Assembly: GCF_030655615.1 (NCBI RefSeq)
Contig: NZ_JAURVJ010000044.1
Location: forward strand, 1 to 64,000
Direction of reading: 5' to 3'
Source: Nocardioides sp.
Lineage (GTDB): Bacteria > Actinomycetota > Actinomycetes > Propionibacteriales > Nocardioidaceae
DNA length: 64,000 nt
Shown: positions 26,071 to 35,955 of the stretch, piece after piece
Layout: every line of letters starts with the position of its first letter
How positions within the stretch are numbered: position 1 is the first letter of the stretch
Notes under the pieces: generated by a model
Told to the model about the DNA's origin: nothing
Database searches by the model: none
Seen by the model: the letters and a program-made list of their open reading frames with translations, nothing else
Program-made: the position numbers and the translations under genes

Positions 26071-26892
26071 ATGACGATGCACGCCTCGGCGCGCTTCACC
26101 GTGCGCTACGGCGCCGACCTCCGCTTCGCCGGCCGGGACCTCCCCCGGCCGGCGAGGCGCCGTTACGCCACCCGCCACGGCGTCGTCACCGGCTGGGAGT
26201 ACGGCGCGCCCGACGCCCCGGCCCTGGTCCACTTCCACGGCGGGGCGTGGCTGATGCGCTACCCACAGATGGACGACTGGTGGTGCCGCTACGTCGCCGC
26301 CACAGCCGGGGTGCGGGTCGTCAACGTCGACTTCCGCACCGGCCCCTACGTCACCTACCCCGTCGCCCAGCACCAGTGCCACGACGTCGCGGCGACGGTC
26401 GCCGAGACGGGTCCGGTGGCCGTCGGCGGCTTCTCCAGCGGCGGCGGCCTCGCGGCCTCGGTGGCCCTCCAGGCCCGCGACCTCGGGTCGTTCGTCCCGC
26501 GGCTGCAGGTGCTCGGCGTACCCGCCCTCGACCTCGCCTCCGACCTGCCGGCGGGCAACGGCATGATCTCGCCGTCGCTGCGGGCCCTGGTGCGCCGTGT
26601 CTACTTCCCCGACCCCGCGACCCGCGCGGAGCCCTACGCCTCCCCGGTGCTGGCGCCCGACCTCACCGGCCTGCCGCCGGCGGTCGTGCTGACCGCCGAG
26701 CGCGACACCCTGCGCCGCGACGGCGACCGCTACGCCGAGCGGCTGCGCGAGGCCGGCGTCGACGTCGTCCACGACGTCACCCCCCGCGCCGACCACTACT
26801 TCCTCACCGAGGATCCCCAGCGGGCCCGGACGACGATGGCCATGGTCGCCGAGCGCGTGCGGTCCGCGCTCACGGAGGAACCTTCCCGTTGA
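26071..26892 (+). CDS. Alpha/beta hydrolase, HSL-type carboxylesterase
   Basis: About 273 aa. The oxyanion-hole motif HFHGGAWLMRYPQMDDWW (HGG), nucleophile elbow VGGFSSGGGLAASVALQ (GFSSGG), acid region VLTAERDTLRRDGDRYAERL and catalytic His in PRADHYFLTEDP are all present, so it should be an active esterase or lipase of the hormone-sensitive-lipase family. The start is uncertain: ATG 26071, ATG 26077 or GTG 26044 are in frame and none has a clear ribosome site. No signal peptide; cytoplasmic. Confidence 0.85.
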   Translation: MTMHASARFTVRYGADLRFAGRDLPRPARRRYATRHGVVTGWEYGAPDAPALVHFHGGAWLMRYPQMDDWWCRYVAATAGVRVVNVDFRTGPYVTYPVAQHQCHDVAATVAETGPVAVGGFSSGGGLAASVALQARDLGSFVPRLQVLGVPALDLASDLPAGNGMISPSLRALVRRVYFPDPATRAEPYASPVLAPDLTGLPPAVVLTAERDTLRRDGDRYAERLREAGVDVVHDVTPRADHYFLTEDPQRARTTMAMVAERVRSALTEEPSR

Positions 26893-26965
26893 CCGCCCGC
26901 CCGGCCGGGCGAAGAGTGCGGGCAGCGGCCCACGTTCCGCGGGCCGCGCTCTCGGGAGGTCCAGC

Positions 26966-28258
26966 ATGTCCGCACGTCGCGTCACCCCCACCGTCCGGCG
27001 CACAGCAGCCGCCGCCGTCCTCGCCGTGGCGACCCTGGGCGTCGCCACCCAGACCGCCCAGGCCCCACCGGCGGCGGCCGACGACCGACCCCCCACGGCG
27101 GTCGCGATGGGCGACTCCTTCATCAGCGGCGAGGGCGCCGGCGACTACGCCGCGGTCGTCGACCAGGCCGGCATCACCCAGGGCTTCCCGGGCTGGGACG
27201 CCGCCAACGCCAACGCCTACTTCTGCCACCGCTCACCCCAAGCCAGCATCGCGGTGGCCGACCTGCCCGGCATCGCCGAGCGCGTCAACATCGCCTGCAG
27301 CGGCGCGCAGCCGCAGGACATGGCCAGCCCGTCGAGCGCCCGCGCGGGTGGCCGCACGGTCGCGGCCCAGATCGACCAGCTCCGCCAGGTCGCCACCACC
27401 CACGACATCGACCTCGTGCTCATCGGCCTCGGGTCCAACAACGCCCACTTCACCTTCGGAACCGTCGCCGCCGAGTGCGCCGGCCGCTTCGTCGGCGACG
27501 GCTACACCGGCTGGTGGGAGGTCTGGATCGACCTCCTCAACTGGATCAACGGCACCGAGCTCGACGAGGACCCGTGCACCGACGCCAACCTGGCCGGGCC
27601 GGAGCAGTTCTCGGCGGCCCAGGCCGACACCACCGCCGCGCTGCGCCAGGTCGTCGACGTCCTCGCCGAGATCGACCCCGACGGCGAGCACCGGATCGTG
27701 CTGCAGGACTACACCAACCCGCTGCCCGAGGCCTACGCCGCCGACTACCTCGAGGAGGACGGCCGCGACGACGAGCGCGACAAGTACCGCGCCCTCGTCG
27801 ACGAGCGCTACGCCGCCGGCTGCCCCATCGACGTCGCCAGCCTCGCGCCCGCGCACCGCTTCAGCCAGGGCCTCGGCGCCATGGTCGCCGGCGCCGCCGA
27901 CACCCTGCGCGCCGAGCGCCCGGGCCTCGACCTCACCTACCTCAGCGTCCAGCACGCCTTCGACGGCGCCCGCCTCTGCGAGGACGCCGGCAGCCCGACC
28001 GGCACCCTCGCCACGCCGCTGCGCGTGATGGACGGACCGACCGGGGTCAAGGTCGAGAGCTTCACGCCCTTCGACAAGCTCGACATCAAGCGGGTCACCG
28101 ACACCTGCTCCGACCACTACCAGACCTGCCAGGAGTCGTGGCACCCCAGCGCCGCCGGCCACCAGGCGCTCGGGCAGTGCCTCGCAGGCGCCTGGACCGC
28201 GGGTGCACCGCGGCTCACCTGCGCCCGTCAGCCCGACGGGACGATCAGCGTCGGCTGA
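26966..28258 (+). CDS. Secreted SGNH/GDSL hydrolase
   Basis: 430 aa with a signal peptide (RRTAAAAVLAVATLGVATQT, cleavage near AQAPPAAA). SGNH blocks: block I VAMGDSFISGEGAG (nucleophile Ser), block II Gly around NIACSGAQPQD, block III LIGLGSNNAHFTFG (Asn) and block V SWHPSAAGHQALGQ (His). Cys-rich loops suggest disulfides in the exported protein. A lipid or carbohydrate esterase acting outside the cell is expected. GGGAGG precedes ATG 26966. It ends 15 bp from the convergent M15 gene. Confidence 0.9.
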   Translation: MSARRVTPTVRRTAAAAVLAVATLGVATQTAQAPPAAADDRPPTAVAMGDSFISGEGAGDYAAVVDQAGITQGFPGWDAANANAYFCHRSPQASIAVADLPGIAERVNIACSGAQPQDMASPSSARAGGRTVAAQIDQLRQVATTHDIDLVLIGLGSNNAHFTFGTVAAECAGRFVGDGYTGWWEVWIDLLNWINGTELDEDPCTDANLAGPEQFSAAQADTTAALRQVVDVLAEIDPDGEHRIVLQDYTNPLPEAYAADYLEEDGRDDERDKYRALVDERYAAGCPIDVASLAPAHRFSQGLGAMVAGAADTLRAERPGLDLTYLSVQHAFDGARLCEDAGSPTGTLATPLRVMDGPTGVKVESFTPFDKLDIKRVTDTCSDHYQTCQESWHPSAAGHQALGQCLAGAWTAGAPRLTCARQPDGTISVG

Positions 28259-28273
28259 CCGTGCCCGGCGGGG

Positions 28274-29527
28274 CTAGCCCGGCGCCTTGAGCTGGGACAG
28301 CTCGAAGTGCATCGGGTCGGTGTAGCCCCAGTCGCCACCCCACGCGAAGCCCCACCGCTTGAAGACCGCGACGACGCCGCGGTCCATCTCGCCGACCGTG
28401 CCACGCTGGTTGCCGGGGACGTTGAGGTCGAGGGCCAGGCCGAACGAGTGGTTGGACAGCGTGGACGAGCCGGCGATGTAGCGCGGGTAGTAGCAGCCGG
28501 CGTACTCCCCCGGGTTGATCTTGTCCTCGAGGCCGAGCTGGACGATCTCGCCGAGCGCGGCCTTGAGCTGGGGCATCAGGAACTTGTTGCAGGTGATGGT
28601 CCCGAGGATCGGCACCGTCTCCTGGACGATGTGGCTGCGCACCCACGCCGGGTCGGGCGCGATCCGGCCGCCACCGATCGGGGTGAAGTTGAAGACACCC
28701 ACGGCGTCGGCGAAGTCGCCGACCAGCACGGCAGAGTCGAAGGCGCCGGGATCGAGTCCGTAGCGGGCGACGGCGTCGAGGTTCTGCACGGTCGCCGCGT
28801 CGCCGACGATACGGGCGATCGGCCCACGCAACGACTCGGGCGCGGTCTGGCCGGTGCTGATGAGCATCGCGTTGTCGGGGACCATACCGAGGGCCTCGCC
28901 GCGCTTGCGGTTGACGACGAGGTCGATCTTCTCGGCCTGCTCGGGGAAGGAGCCGACGTGGACGGTGCCGGAGTCCTCGTCGCTGAGCCGGAGGAACCCC
29001 TGCTCGTCGATCGGCGCCTTCTTCTCGAGGCCCTTGGCCACGGCGACCTCACCGGCCGCGACGCGGTCCCAGGCCTCCTGGAAGTCAGCGTTGCTGGTGA
29101 AGAGCCGGTAGGACGCCGGGTCGACCGCCGCGAGGTTGTAGACCTTGTTCTCCATCGGCACGTTGGCCAGCGAGATCGTGGTCGTGGCGATGACGCCGTC
29201 GATCTTCGAGACCTGCTCGACGAGGTCGGGGTCGAGGGTGTCCTGGGCGGTGATCATGATGTCGGCGACGCCGATCCGCTGGGTGCGCGGGCCGGGCGGG
29301 TCGACGGCGAAGGCCGGGTCGAGGGTGCCCGGGCGCTTCTCGTCCGTGGCGGTGGTGGCGGTGCTGGCGGAGGGCGAGGGTGGCTCCGCCGACGCGGCAC
29401 GAGGGTCGCCGGTGTCGGTGGCCCCCGGGGTGTCGGGGTCGTCAGGACCGAGCGGGCCGGCGGTGCAGGCGCTCGCCAGCAGCACCACCGCCACGGCGGC
29501 GGCGGTCGACACGCGCGACACGTTCAT
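28274..29527 (-). CDS. Lipoprotein with C-terminal M15 (VanY-like) peptidase domain
   Basis: 417 aa. The lipobox VVLLASACTAG near residue 20 predicts a lipid-anchored exported protein. A Pro/Thr-rich linker follows, then a central domain without a known family. The C-terminus TLSNHSFGLALDLNVPGNQR and GFAWGGDWGYTDPMHFELSQ is the zinc-peptidase core of the D-Ala-D-Ala carboxypeptidase M15 family, with His, Asp and His ligands in the usual order. It probably trims peptidoglycan stem peptides. ATG 29527 is chosen because the signal peptide starts there. Confidence 0.88.
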   Translation of the reverse strand: MNVSRVSTAAAVAVVLLASACTAGPLGPDDPDTPGATDTGDPRAASAEPPSPSASTATTATDEKRPGTLDPAFAVDPPGPRTQRIGVADIMITAQDTLDPDLVEQVSKIDGVIATTTISLANVPMENKVYNLAAVDPASYRLFTSNADFQEAWDRVAAGEVAVAKGLEKKAPIDEQGFLRLSDEDSGTVHVGSFPEQAEKIDLVVNRKRGEALGMVPDNAMLISTGQTAPESLRGPIARIVGDAATVQNLDAVARYGLDPGAFDSAVLVGDFADAVGVFNFTPIGGGRIAPDPAWVRSHIVQETVPILGTITCNKFLMPQLKAALGEIVQLGLEDKINPGEYAGCYYPRYIAGSSTLSNHSFGLALDLNVPGNQRGTVGEMDRGVVAVFKRWGFAWGGDWGYTDPMHFELSQLKAPG

Positions 29528-29601
29528 GCACCCTCCCGATGTCGAGGGTATGACGAGCACGCAACTCGGGTGGCCGGTTGGGCCAGCTCTTCGACCGGAG
29601 G

Positions 29602-30189
29602 TCAGCGCAGCACGCGCGCGGCGATCCAGGCGATGTCGTCGGCGGTGGCGTCCGGGGGGCCGCTGGGCTGCATCACGTGGCTGAGCACGACTCGCACGAC
29701 CATGTCGACCGCGGCGTCGAGCCGGTGGGTGTCGAGGGGGACGCCGTAGGGTTCGATCCGCTCGACGATCACGGCCTTGGCAACCACGAGCAGCGACTCG
29801 GCGTGGGTGGTCAGCAGCGGCAGCAGCTCGGTGTCGGCGCCGTGGGTCGCAGAGACGACGGCGTGGAGCAGCGGGTTGTCCTTGGCGTGCTCGAGCACGG
29901 TGCGCGACGCCACCCGGATGGCCTCGACGAGGTCGTCGGGGTGGTCGTCGAAGGACAGCGAGACGACCGCGAGGAAGCGCTCGAGCTCGCGCAGGATCAT
30001 CGCCTCCGCCAGCCCGGGCTTGGTGCCGATCTCGTTGTAGACGGTCTGGCGGCTGACGCCGACGACGTCGGCGAGCTTGGCCATCGTCACCTGCGACCAG
30101 CCGATCTCGCTGGTGAGGCGTACGGCGGCGTCGACGACCCGCTCGCGCGTCGACGTACCGGTCACCCCCGCCGCCGTCGTCCCGCTCAT
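29602..30189 (-). CDS. TetR-family regulator of the alkane hydroxylase locus
   Basis: 195 aa. The HTH is STRERVVDAAVRLTSEIGWS with ADVVGVSRQTVYNEIGTKPG. The C-terminal part has LAEAMILRELERFLAVVSLS. It lies 31 bp downstream of the ferredoxin gene in the same direction as alkB, the arrangement seen for AlkU/AlkX-type regulators of actinobacterial alkB-rubredoxin operons. It probably binds the GGTTTACA/TGTAAACC repeat over the alkB promoter and responds to an alkane product such as a fatty acid or acyl-CoA. ATG 30189. Confidence 0.85.
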   Translation of the reverse strand: MSGTTAAGVTGTSTRERVVDAAVRLTSEIGWSQVTMAKLADVVGVSRQTVYNEIGTKPGLAEAMILRELERFLAVVSLSFDDHPDDLVEAIRVASRTVLEHAKDNPLLHAVVSATHGADTELLPLLTTHAESLLVVAKAVIVERIEPYGVPLDTHRLDAAVDMVVRVVLSHVMQPSGPPDATADDIAWIAARVLR

Positions 30190-30220
30190 GCCGTCCAGGG
30201 TAGGCGGCCTGCGGCGGGAC

Positions 30221-30427
30221 TCAGCCCGTGAGGGTGAGGGCCAGCACCGGGCACGCCTGGGTGGCGGCGTGGACGTGACCGCGGTCGGCGTCGGGGACCT
30301 CCTCGCGCAGGACGGTCATCTCGTCGTCGCCGTCGGCTGACTCCGTGAGCTCGAAGTAGTCCGAGGCCATCGCCTCGCACATGCCGAGGCCCTCGCACCG
30401 GTCGCGGTCGACGCGGATGGTGGCCAT
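30221..30427 (-). CDS. [3Fe-4S]-type ferredoxin
   Basis: 68 aa. MATIRVDRDRCEGLGMCEAM contains C-x5-C with no Cys at the third position of the usual CxxCxxC, and TQACPVLALTL supplies the last Cys. This is the single-cluster [3Fe-4S] pattern of ferredoxins that feed cytochromes P450. Its ATG overlaps the alkB stop by one base (TGATG), so translation is coupled. Pairing with a rubredoxin-fused AlkB is unusual. It may serve a separate monooxygenase or an electron-transfer step not seen here. Confidence 0.88.
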   Translation of the reverse strand: MATIRVDRDRCEGLGMCEAMASDYFELTESADGDDEMTVLREEVPDADRGHVHAATQACPVLALTLTG

Positions 30428-31893
30428 CAGGCGTCCTGCCGGTCGGTGTCGCCGATCGGGACGAAGTCGACCTTCTCGCGGACGCCGCAGTCGGGGCAGC
30501 ACCAGTCGTCGGGGACGTCCTTCCAGGCGGTGCCGGCGGCGAAGCCCTCGAGCTCGTTGCCGACCTCGACCTCGTAGGTGTAGCCGCAGCCGGGGCAGCG
30601 GGCGGCCAGCACCTCCTCGGCGGCGGCGGCCGCGGCGGCCGCGAGAGCGGCGTCCTCGCGGGCGATCCGCTCGGCCTCGAGCACCTCGCTGGGGCGCGGG
30701 TAGCGGGCGAGGTAGGCGGCACGCTTGCGGGGCTGGATGTTGGCCAGCGTGACGTCGCCGCCGAAGTGGCGCACGACGCGCTCGTCCATCACGCGGCGGT
30801 AGACCGGCGGGACCAGCGCCAGGACGATCATGCCGGCGTAGCCGGTCGGCAGCACCGGGCTCTCCTCGAAGTCGCGCAGCGTCTGGTAGCGACGCGTCGG
30901 GTTGGCGTGGTGGTCGCTGTGGCGCTGCAGGTGGTAGAGCAGCACGTTGGTGGCGATGTTGTTGGAGTTCCACGAGTGCGAGGGGTCGACGCGCTCGTAG
31001 CGCTGGCGCTCGCCGGCACCGACCTTCTGGCGCAGCATCCCGTAGTGCTCCATGAAGTTGACGACCTCGAGCAGCGAGAAGCCGACGACGGCCTGGAGGA
31101 CGAGGAACGGCAGGATGCCGACGCCGAGCCACGCGACGAGCCCGCCGAACAGCACCGCCGACATCAGCCACGCGTTGAGGACGTCGTTGCCGAGGTGGAA
31201 CGGGTGGGTCTTCTTGCGGGCGTAGCGCTTCTTCTCGAGGTTCCAGGCGCTCCTGAGGGAACCGATGACGGTGCGCGGCCAGAAGAAGTAGAAGGTCTCG
31301 CCGAGGCGCGAGGACGCGGGGTCCTCGGGGGTGGCGACCCGCACGTGGTGGCCGCGGTTGTGCTCGATGTAGAAGTGGCCGTAGAAGCTCTGGGCCAGGG
31401 CGATCTTGGAGAGCCAGCGCTCGTTGGCCTCGCGCTTGTGGCCGAGCTCGTGGGCGGTGTTGATGCCGATGCCGCCGATGGTGCCGATCGTGATGGCCAG
31501 GCCGATCTTGTCGACGAGGCTGAGCTCACCGAGCCCGAACGGCGCCCCCTTCGCCATCGCGTAGAACGCGGCCACGAAGCCGACGTACTGGATCGGGAGG
31601 AACAGGTAGGTGATCCACCGGTAGTACTTGTCCTTCTCGAGCGCCTCGATCGCGTCGTCGGGCGGGTTGGTGCGGTCGAGGCCGGCGACGAGGTCGATGG
31701 CCGGGACGACGCCCAGCACCACGATCGGCCCGATCCAGAACCACACGCCCCACCCGGTCGCGGCCCACAGGCCGCCCGCGAGGAACGCGAGCGACGGGAC
31801 CACCAGCCCGATCAGCCACAGGTAGCGCTTGCCGTCCTTCCAGGTCTCGCTCGAGCCTGGCGCAACGGTGCTGTTGCGGATCGTGTCGGTCAT
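30427..31893 (-). CDS. alkB: Alkane 1-monooxygenase (AlkB) fused to rubredoxin
   Basis: 488 aa. Membrane domain with the diiron His boxes NTAHELGHKREANE, EHNRGHHVRVATPEDPA and LQRHSDHHANPTRRYQ, plus NFMEHYGMLR. It hydroxylates medium- to long-chain n-alkanes at the terminal carbon. An Ala-rich linker (AALAAAAAAAAEEVLAA) leads to a C-terminal rubredoxin with both iron-ligand pairs (CPGCGYTYE and WCCPDCGV). The fusion is known from actinobacteria and should improve electron delivery. ATG 31893 follows GGAGG. Ferredoxin and TetR genes follow on the same transcript. Confidence 0.95.
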   Translation of the reverse strand: MTDTIRNSTVAPGSSETWKDGKRYLWLIGLVVPSLAFLAGGLWAATGWGVWFWIGPIVVLGVVPAIDLVAGLDRTNPPDDAIEALEKDKYYRWITYLFLPIQYVGFVAAFYAMAKGAPFGLGELSLVDKIGLAITIGTIGGIGINTAHELGHKREANERWLSKIALAQSFYGHFYIEHNRGHHVRVATPEDPASSRLGETFYFFWPRTVIGSLRSAWNLEKKRYARKKTHPFHLGNDVLNAWLMSAVLFGGLVAWLGVGILPFLVLQAVVGFSLLEVVNFMEHYGMLRQKVGAGERQRYERVDPSHSWNSNNIATNVLLYHLQRHSDHHANPTRRYQTLRDFEESPVLPTGYAGMIVLALVPPVYRRVMDERVVRHFGGDVTLANIQPRKRAAYLARYPRPSEVLEAERIAREDAALAAAAAAAAEEVLAARCPGCGYTYEVEVGNELEGFAAGTAWKDVPDDWCCPDCGVREKVDFVPIGDTDRQDA

Positions 31894-31916
31894 CGCGGGC
31901 CTCCTGCGTCCTTGCG

Positions 31917-31955
31917 GGTTTACAGAACCGTAGGTGATGTAAACCGTCTTGACAA
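31917..31955 (-). promoter_or_regulatory. alkB promoter and overlapping operator
   Basis: On the minus strand: TTGTCA (-35, 31950-31955), 17-bp spacer, TACGGT (-10, 31927-31932). The inverted repeat GGTTTACA (31938-31945) and TGTAAACC (31917-31924), with a 13-bp spacer, flanks the -10. A further TTTACAAA half-site lies upstream near 31965-31972. This is a clear repressor-controlled promoter. Confidence 0.8.
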
Positions 31956-32000
31956 GAGGGGTGCGTTTGTAAAGTCGGGTGGGTCGGCGGCCGGCGGAGC

Positions 32001-32070
32001 AGTAACTCACCGTCCGTGCGACTTACCCGCCCGCATTCGGGCGGGCAAGTCCTCCGGACGGTGAGTTACT
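32001..32070. repeat. 70-bp nested inverted repeat
   Basis: The outer 16-bp arms AGTAACTCACCGTCCG (32001-32016) and its complement (32055-32070) are perfect. Inside, ACTT-A-CCCGCCCG pairs with CGGGCGGG-C-AAGT around a CATT loop. It follows the VWA gene stop (32096) and could terminate that transcript, or be a member of an extragenic palindrome family. No second copy was noticed in this window. Confidence 0.75.
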
Positions 32071-32095
32071 TGCGCGCTGCCCGCACGCCGGCCCG

Positions 32096-33706
32096 TCAGC
32101 CCACCCGACGCGCCAGCTCCACGAGGTCGGCCAGCTCGGCGGCGCCGGGCGTGCCCTCGAGCGCGTCGAGCCGCTCGTCGAGGTCGTCGAGGGTGACGCC
32201 GCGGTCGGCGTACGGCGCGGCGCCCTTGAGGACCTGGGCGAGGTCGGCCGCGACCGTGGCGAGCCGCAGCGACGCCGACGGGTCGGCAGCAGGGTCGGCG
32301 GCGACGAGGTCGACCTGGGCCTCCTGGGGCTCGGCCTCGCCGGTGCCGGGTCCGGTGGGCCTCCAGAGCAGCGAGGCCGTGCCGATCCGGGCCCCCGGCT
32401 CGACGCCGTCGGCCACGGTGACCTCGTAGAGCGCGGTCGCGTGGTGCCCGGAGCCGAGCTCGCCGGCGTCGACGCCGAGGTCGGTGAAGTCCTCGTCGGC
32501 GAGGTCGCGGTTCTCGTAGCCGATCAGGCGGTAGGACGACACGACCTCGGGGTCGAAGGCGACCTGGGCGCGCGCCTCGGCGGCCACCGGCACCAGGGTC
32601 GTGGTGAGGTCGGTGCCGAAGAGCTGCTCGGCCTCGTCGTAGGTGTCGACGTAGGAGTAGAAGCCGTCGCCGAGGTCGGCGAGCTGCTCCATCAGGTGGT
32701 CGTTGTAGTTGCCCATGCCGAACCCGACGGTCACGAGGTGGATGCCGTCGGCGCCCTCCTCGGCGATCTTGTCGGTGATCGAGCCGGGCCCGGTGGCGCC
32801 GATGTTGGCGACGCCGTCGGAGCAGAGCACGACGAGGTTGACGGCCTCGGGGTCGAAGGCCGCCCGCGCCTGCTCGTAGCCGAGGGTCAGCCCGCCCTCG
32901 AGGTTGGTGCCGCCGCCGGGCGTGAGCCGCTCGACCGCGTCGAGGATGGCCTCGGTGTCGCTGACGGGCGTCGGCTCGAGGATCGGCGCCGCCTGGTCCT
33001 CGAACGAGACGACCGAGACGGTGTCGTCGTCCTCGAGGCGGTCGGCGAGGAGCGCGAGCGACGACTGCACGAGTCCGAGCCGGTCGCGCACGTCCATGCT
33101 GCCGGAGCGGTCGACGACGAGGGTGACGTTGACGCGCGGGCGGTCGGCCGGGTCGACCTCGCGGGCGCTGACCCCGACCCGGACCACCTGGGTGCCGTCG
33201 TCGAGGGTCGGGGCGAGGCCGCTCTCGGCGACGAGACCGAGGTCGGCGTCGGTGGGCGCCGGGTCGTCGTACGGCACCGCGTTGACCCATTCCTCTGGCC
33301 GGACCGACGCGGCCGGGACGGCGTAGCCGTCGCTGAGCAGGGCGCGGGCGACGCCCAGCGAGCCGGTGTCGACGTCGAGCGCGAAGGTCGACAGCGGGTC
33401 ACGGTCGGTCGGGACGAAGCCGTTGACGCCCGGGTCGACGAACGTGTTGTCCTCGTCCGGGTCGGGCACCTCGGGCACTTCGGGCGCCTCGGGCACGGGC
33501 GCACCGCCGTCCTCGGCCGCGGTGGCGTGGGGCACGGCCCCGCCCGCGGCGGTGTCCTGCTGCGACTCGTCGTAGGACTCGTAGTAGCGCTCGGCGTCGA
33601 CCTCGCTCCCCTCGTCACCCCCCGCGGAGCCGCTGCACCCCGAGACGGCCAGGGCGGTGGTGACGGCCAGTCCGGCCAGGATCGCGGTCGTACGTCGTGT
33701 GGTCAT
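32096..33706 (-). CDS. VWA-domain lipoprotein
   Basis: 536 aa. Lipobox AVSGCSG near residue 25 after TTALAVSGC. An acidic, Glu/Asp/Pro-rich stretch is followed by an N-terminal VWF-associated domain (VPTDRDPLSTFALDVDTGSL) and a von Willebrand A domain with MIDAS motif VTLVVDRSGSMDVRDRL (DxSxS), TPGGGTNLEGGL and LVVLCSDGVANIGATG. A C-terminal DUF3520-like domain follows. It is exported, lipid-anchored and probably mediates metal-dependent binding to a surface or substrate. ATG 33706 is chosen for the signal peptide. A 70-bp hairpin follows the stop. Confidence 0.92.
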   Translation of the reverse strand: MTTRRTTAILAGLAVTTALAVSGCSGSAGGDEGSEVDAERYYESYDESQQDTAAGGAVPHATAAEDGGAPVPEAPEVPEVPDPDEDNTFVDPGVNGFVPTDRDPLSTFALDVDTGSLGVARALLSDGYAVPAASVRPEEWVNAVPYDDPAPTDADLGLVAESGLAPTLDDGTQVVRVGVSAREVDPADRPRVNVTLVVDRSGSMDVRDRLGLVQSSLALLADRLEDDDTVSVVSFEDQAAPILEPTPVSDTEAILDAVERLTPGGGTNLEGGLTLGYEQARAAFDPEAVNLVVLCSDGVANIGATGPGSITDKIAEEGADGIHLVTVGFGMGNYNDHLMEQLADLGDGFYSYVDTYDEAEQLFGTDLTTTLVPVAAEARAQVAFDPEVVSSYRLIGYENRDLADEDFTDLGVDAGELGSGHHATALYEVTVADGVEPGARIGTASLLWRPTGPGTGEAEPQEAQVDLVAADPAADPSASLRLATVAADLAQVLKGAAPYADRGVTLDDLDERLDALEGTPGAAELADLVELARRVG

Positions 33707-33773
33707 GCCGGGTCGGACGCAGCCCGCCGGGCCGGGGTTCCGGCGTGACCCGCACCACCCGCACAATGGACCC

Positions 33774-34454
33774 ATGTCCGACCCGGCACCCATGGCGCGC
33801 TTCGACGCCGATGCGCCCGACGCCGACGAGGTCGGCGAGCGCAACGTGGTGCTCCGGGCCCTGAAGCGGATGCGGGCCGGCATCGTGCTCGTGCCCCTCG
33901 TCGTCGGGCTCCTCGTCGCGGCCAGCATCGGGGCCAGCAAGCTGTGGGCCGACCTGCCCCAGGAGGCCGCGACCGACCCCGACGTCACCTGCTGGAACAA
34001 CACCCAGGCGCCGATCAGCCAGTGCCCCCAGCCGCAGGGCAAGTTCGGCCTGCGGTGGGTCTTCCCCAGCTTCAAGCCCGACGACAGCGACTGCTCGCAG
34101 GTGCGCCGGCGCGACCAGGACAAGGGCCGGCCGTTCGAGTTCGCCTGCAACCAGCGCTACGACCAGCGCCCGGTGGTCATCACCTACAGCGTGCGCACCT
34201 CGCTCGACGAGGGTCTCGCCTTCCTCCGACGCGTCTACGGCGCCAAGCCGGTCTCGGAGGCCGACGGCGAGCGGCTGGTGTTCCGCTCCAGGAAGCCCGG
34301 CGACGACGGGCTCTACCGCGTGACCGTCGCCTACACCGACCACCCGTTCTCGGTCACCGTCGCGGCGCCCGACCCCGACCTGCGCGACACCGCGCTCGAC
34401 GAGCTCGTCCGCTACCGCCCCGCCGAGCAGCTCGTCGTCCGCGCCGGCGCCTGA
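33774..34454 (+). CDS. Single-span membrane protein, unknown
   Basis: 226 aa. A cytoplasmic Asp-rich N-terminus (MSDPAPMARFDADAPDADEV) precedes one TM helix (GIVLVPLVVGLLVAASIGAS). The extracytoplasmic domain has four Cys (DVTCWNNTQAPISQCPQPQG, DSDCSQV, FEFACNQRYD), likely two disulfides, and no domain I recognise. ATG 33774 is divergent from the VWA gene. A hairpin spanning its stop codon serves as terminator. Confidence 0.75.
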   Translation: MSDPAPMARFDADAPDADEVGERNVVLRALKRMRAGIVLVPLVVGLLVAASIGASKLWADLPQEAATDPDVTCWNNTQAPISQCPQPQGKFGLRWVFPSFKPDDSDCSQVRRRDQDKGRPFEFACNQRYDQRPVVITYSVRTSLDEGLAFLRRVYGAKPVSEADGERLVFRSRKPGDDGLYRVTVAYTDHPFSVTVAAPDPDLRDTALDELVRYRPAEQLVVRAGA

Positions 34455-34502
34455 CCCACGCCGACCCGTCCTCGATCGGCGACGGGTCAGCGCGTCGTGG
34501 GT
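34454..34502. terminator. Bidirectional terminator between convergent genes
   Basis: Nested arms: ACCCACG (34454-34460) with CGTGGGT (34496-34502), and GACCCGTC (34463-34470) with GACGGGTC (34481-34488). It lies between the stop of the + gene at 34454 and the malic enzyme stop at 34508. Confidence 0.7.
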
Positions 34503-34507
34503 GAGGA

Positions 34508-35893
<1,386 letters not shown>

Positions 35894-35917
35894 GTCGCCA
35901 CCATGTCACCGACCGTC

Positions 35918-35935
35918 CGTTACGAGCGAGTAACG
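35918..35935. promoter_or_regulatory. Inverted repeat upstream of malic enzyme
   Basis: CGTTAC (35918-35923) and GTAACG (35930-35935), 6-bp spacer, sit 25 bp before the malic enzyme start and before the convergently placed SRPBCC stop. A candidate operator, of the right size for a dimeric regulator. Confidence 0.4.
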
Positions 35936-35955
35936 ACGGGTTGCGGTCGTTGTGG

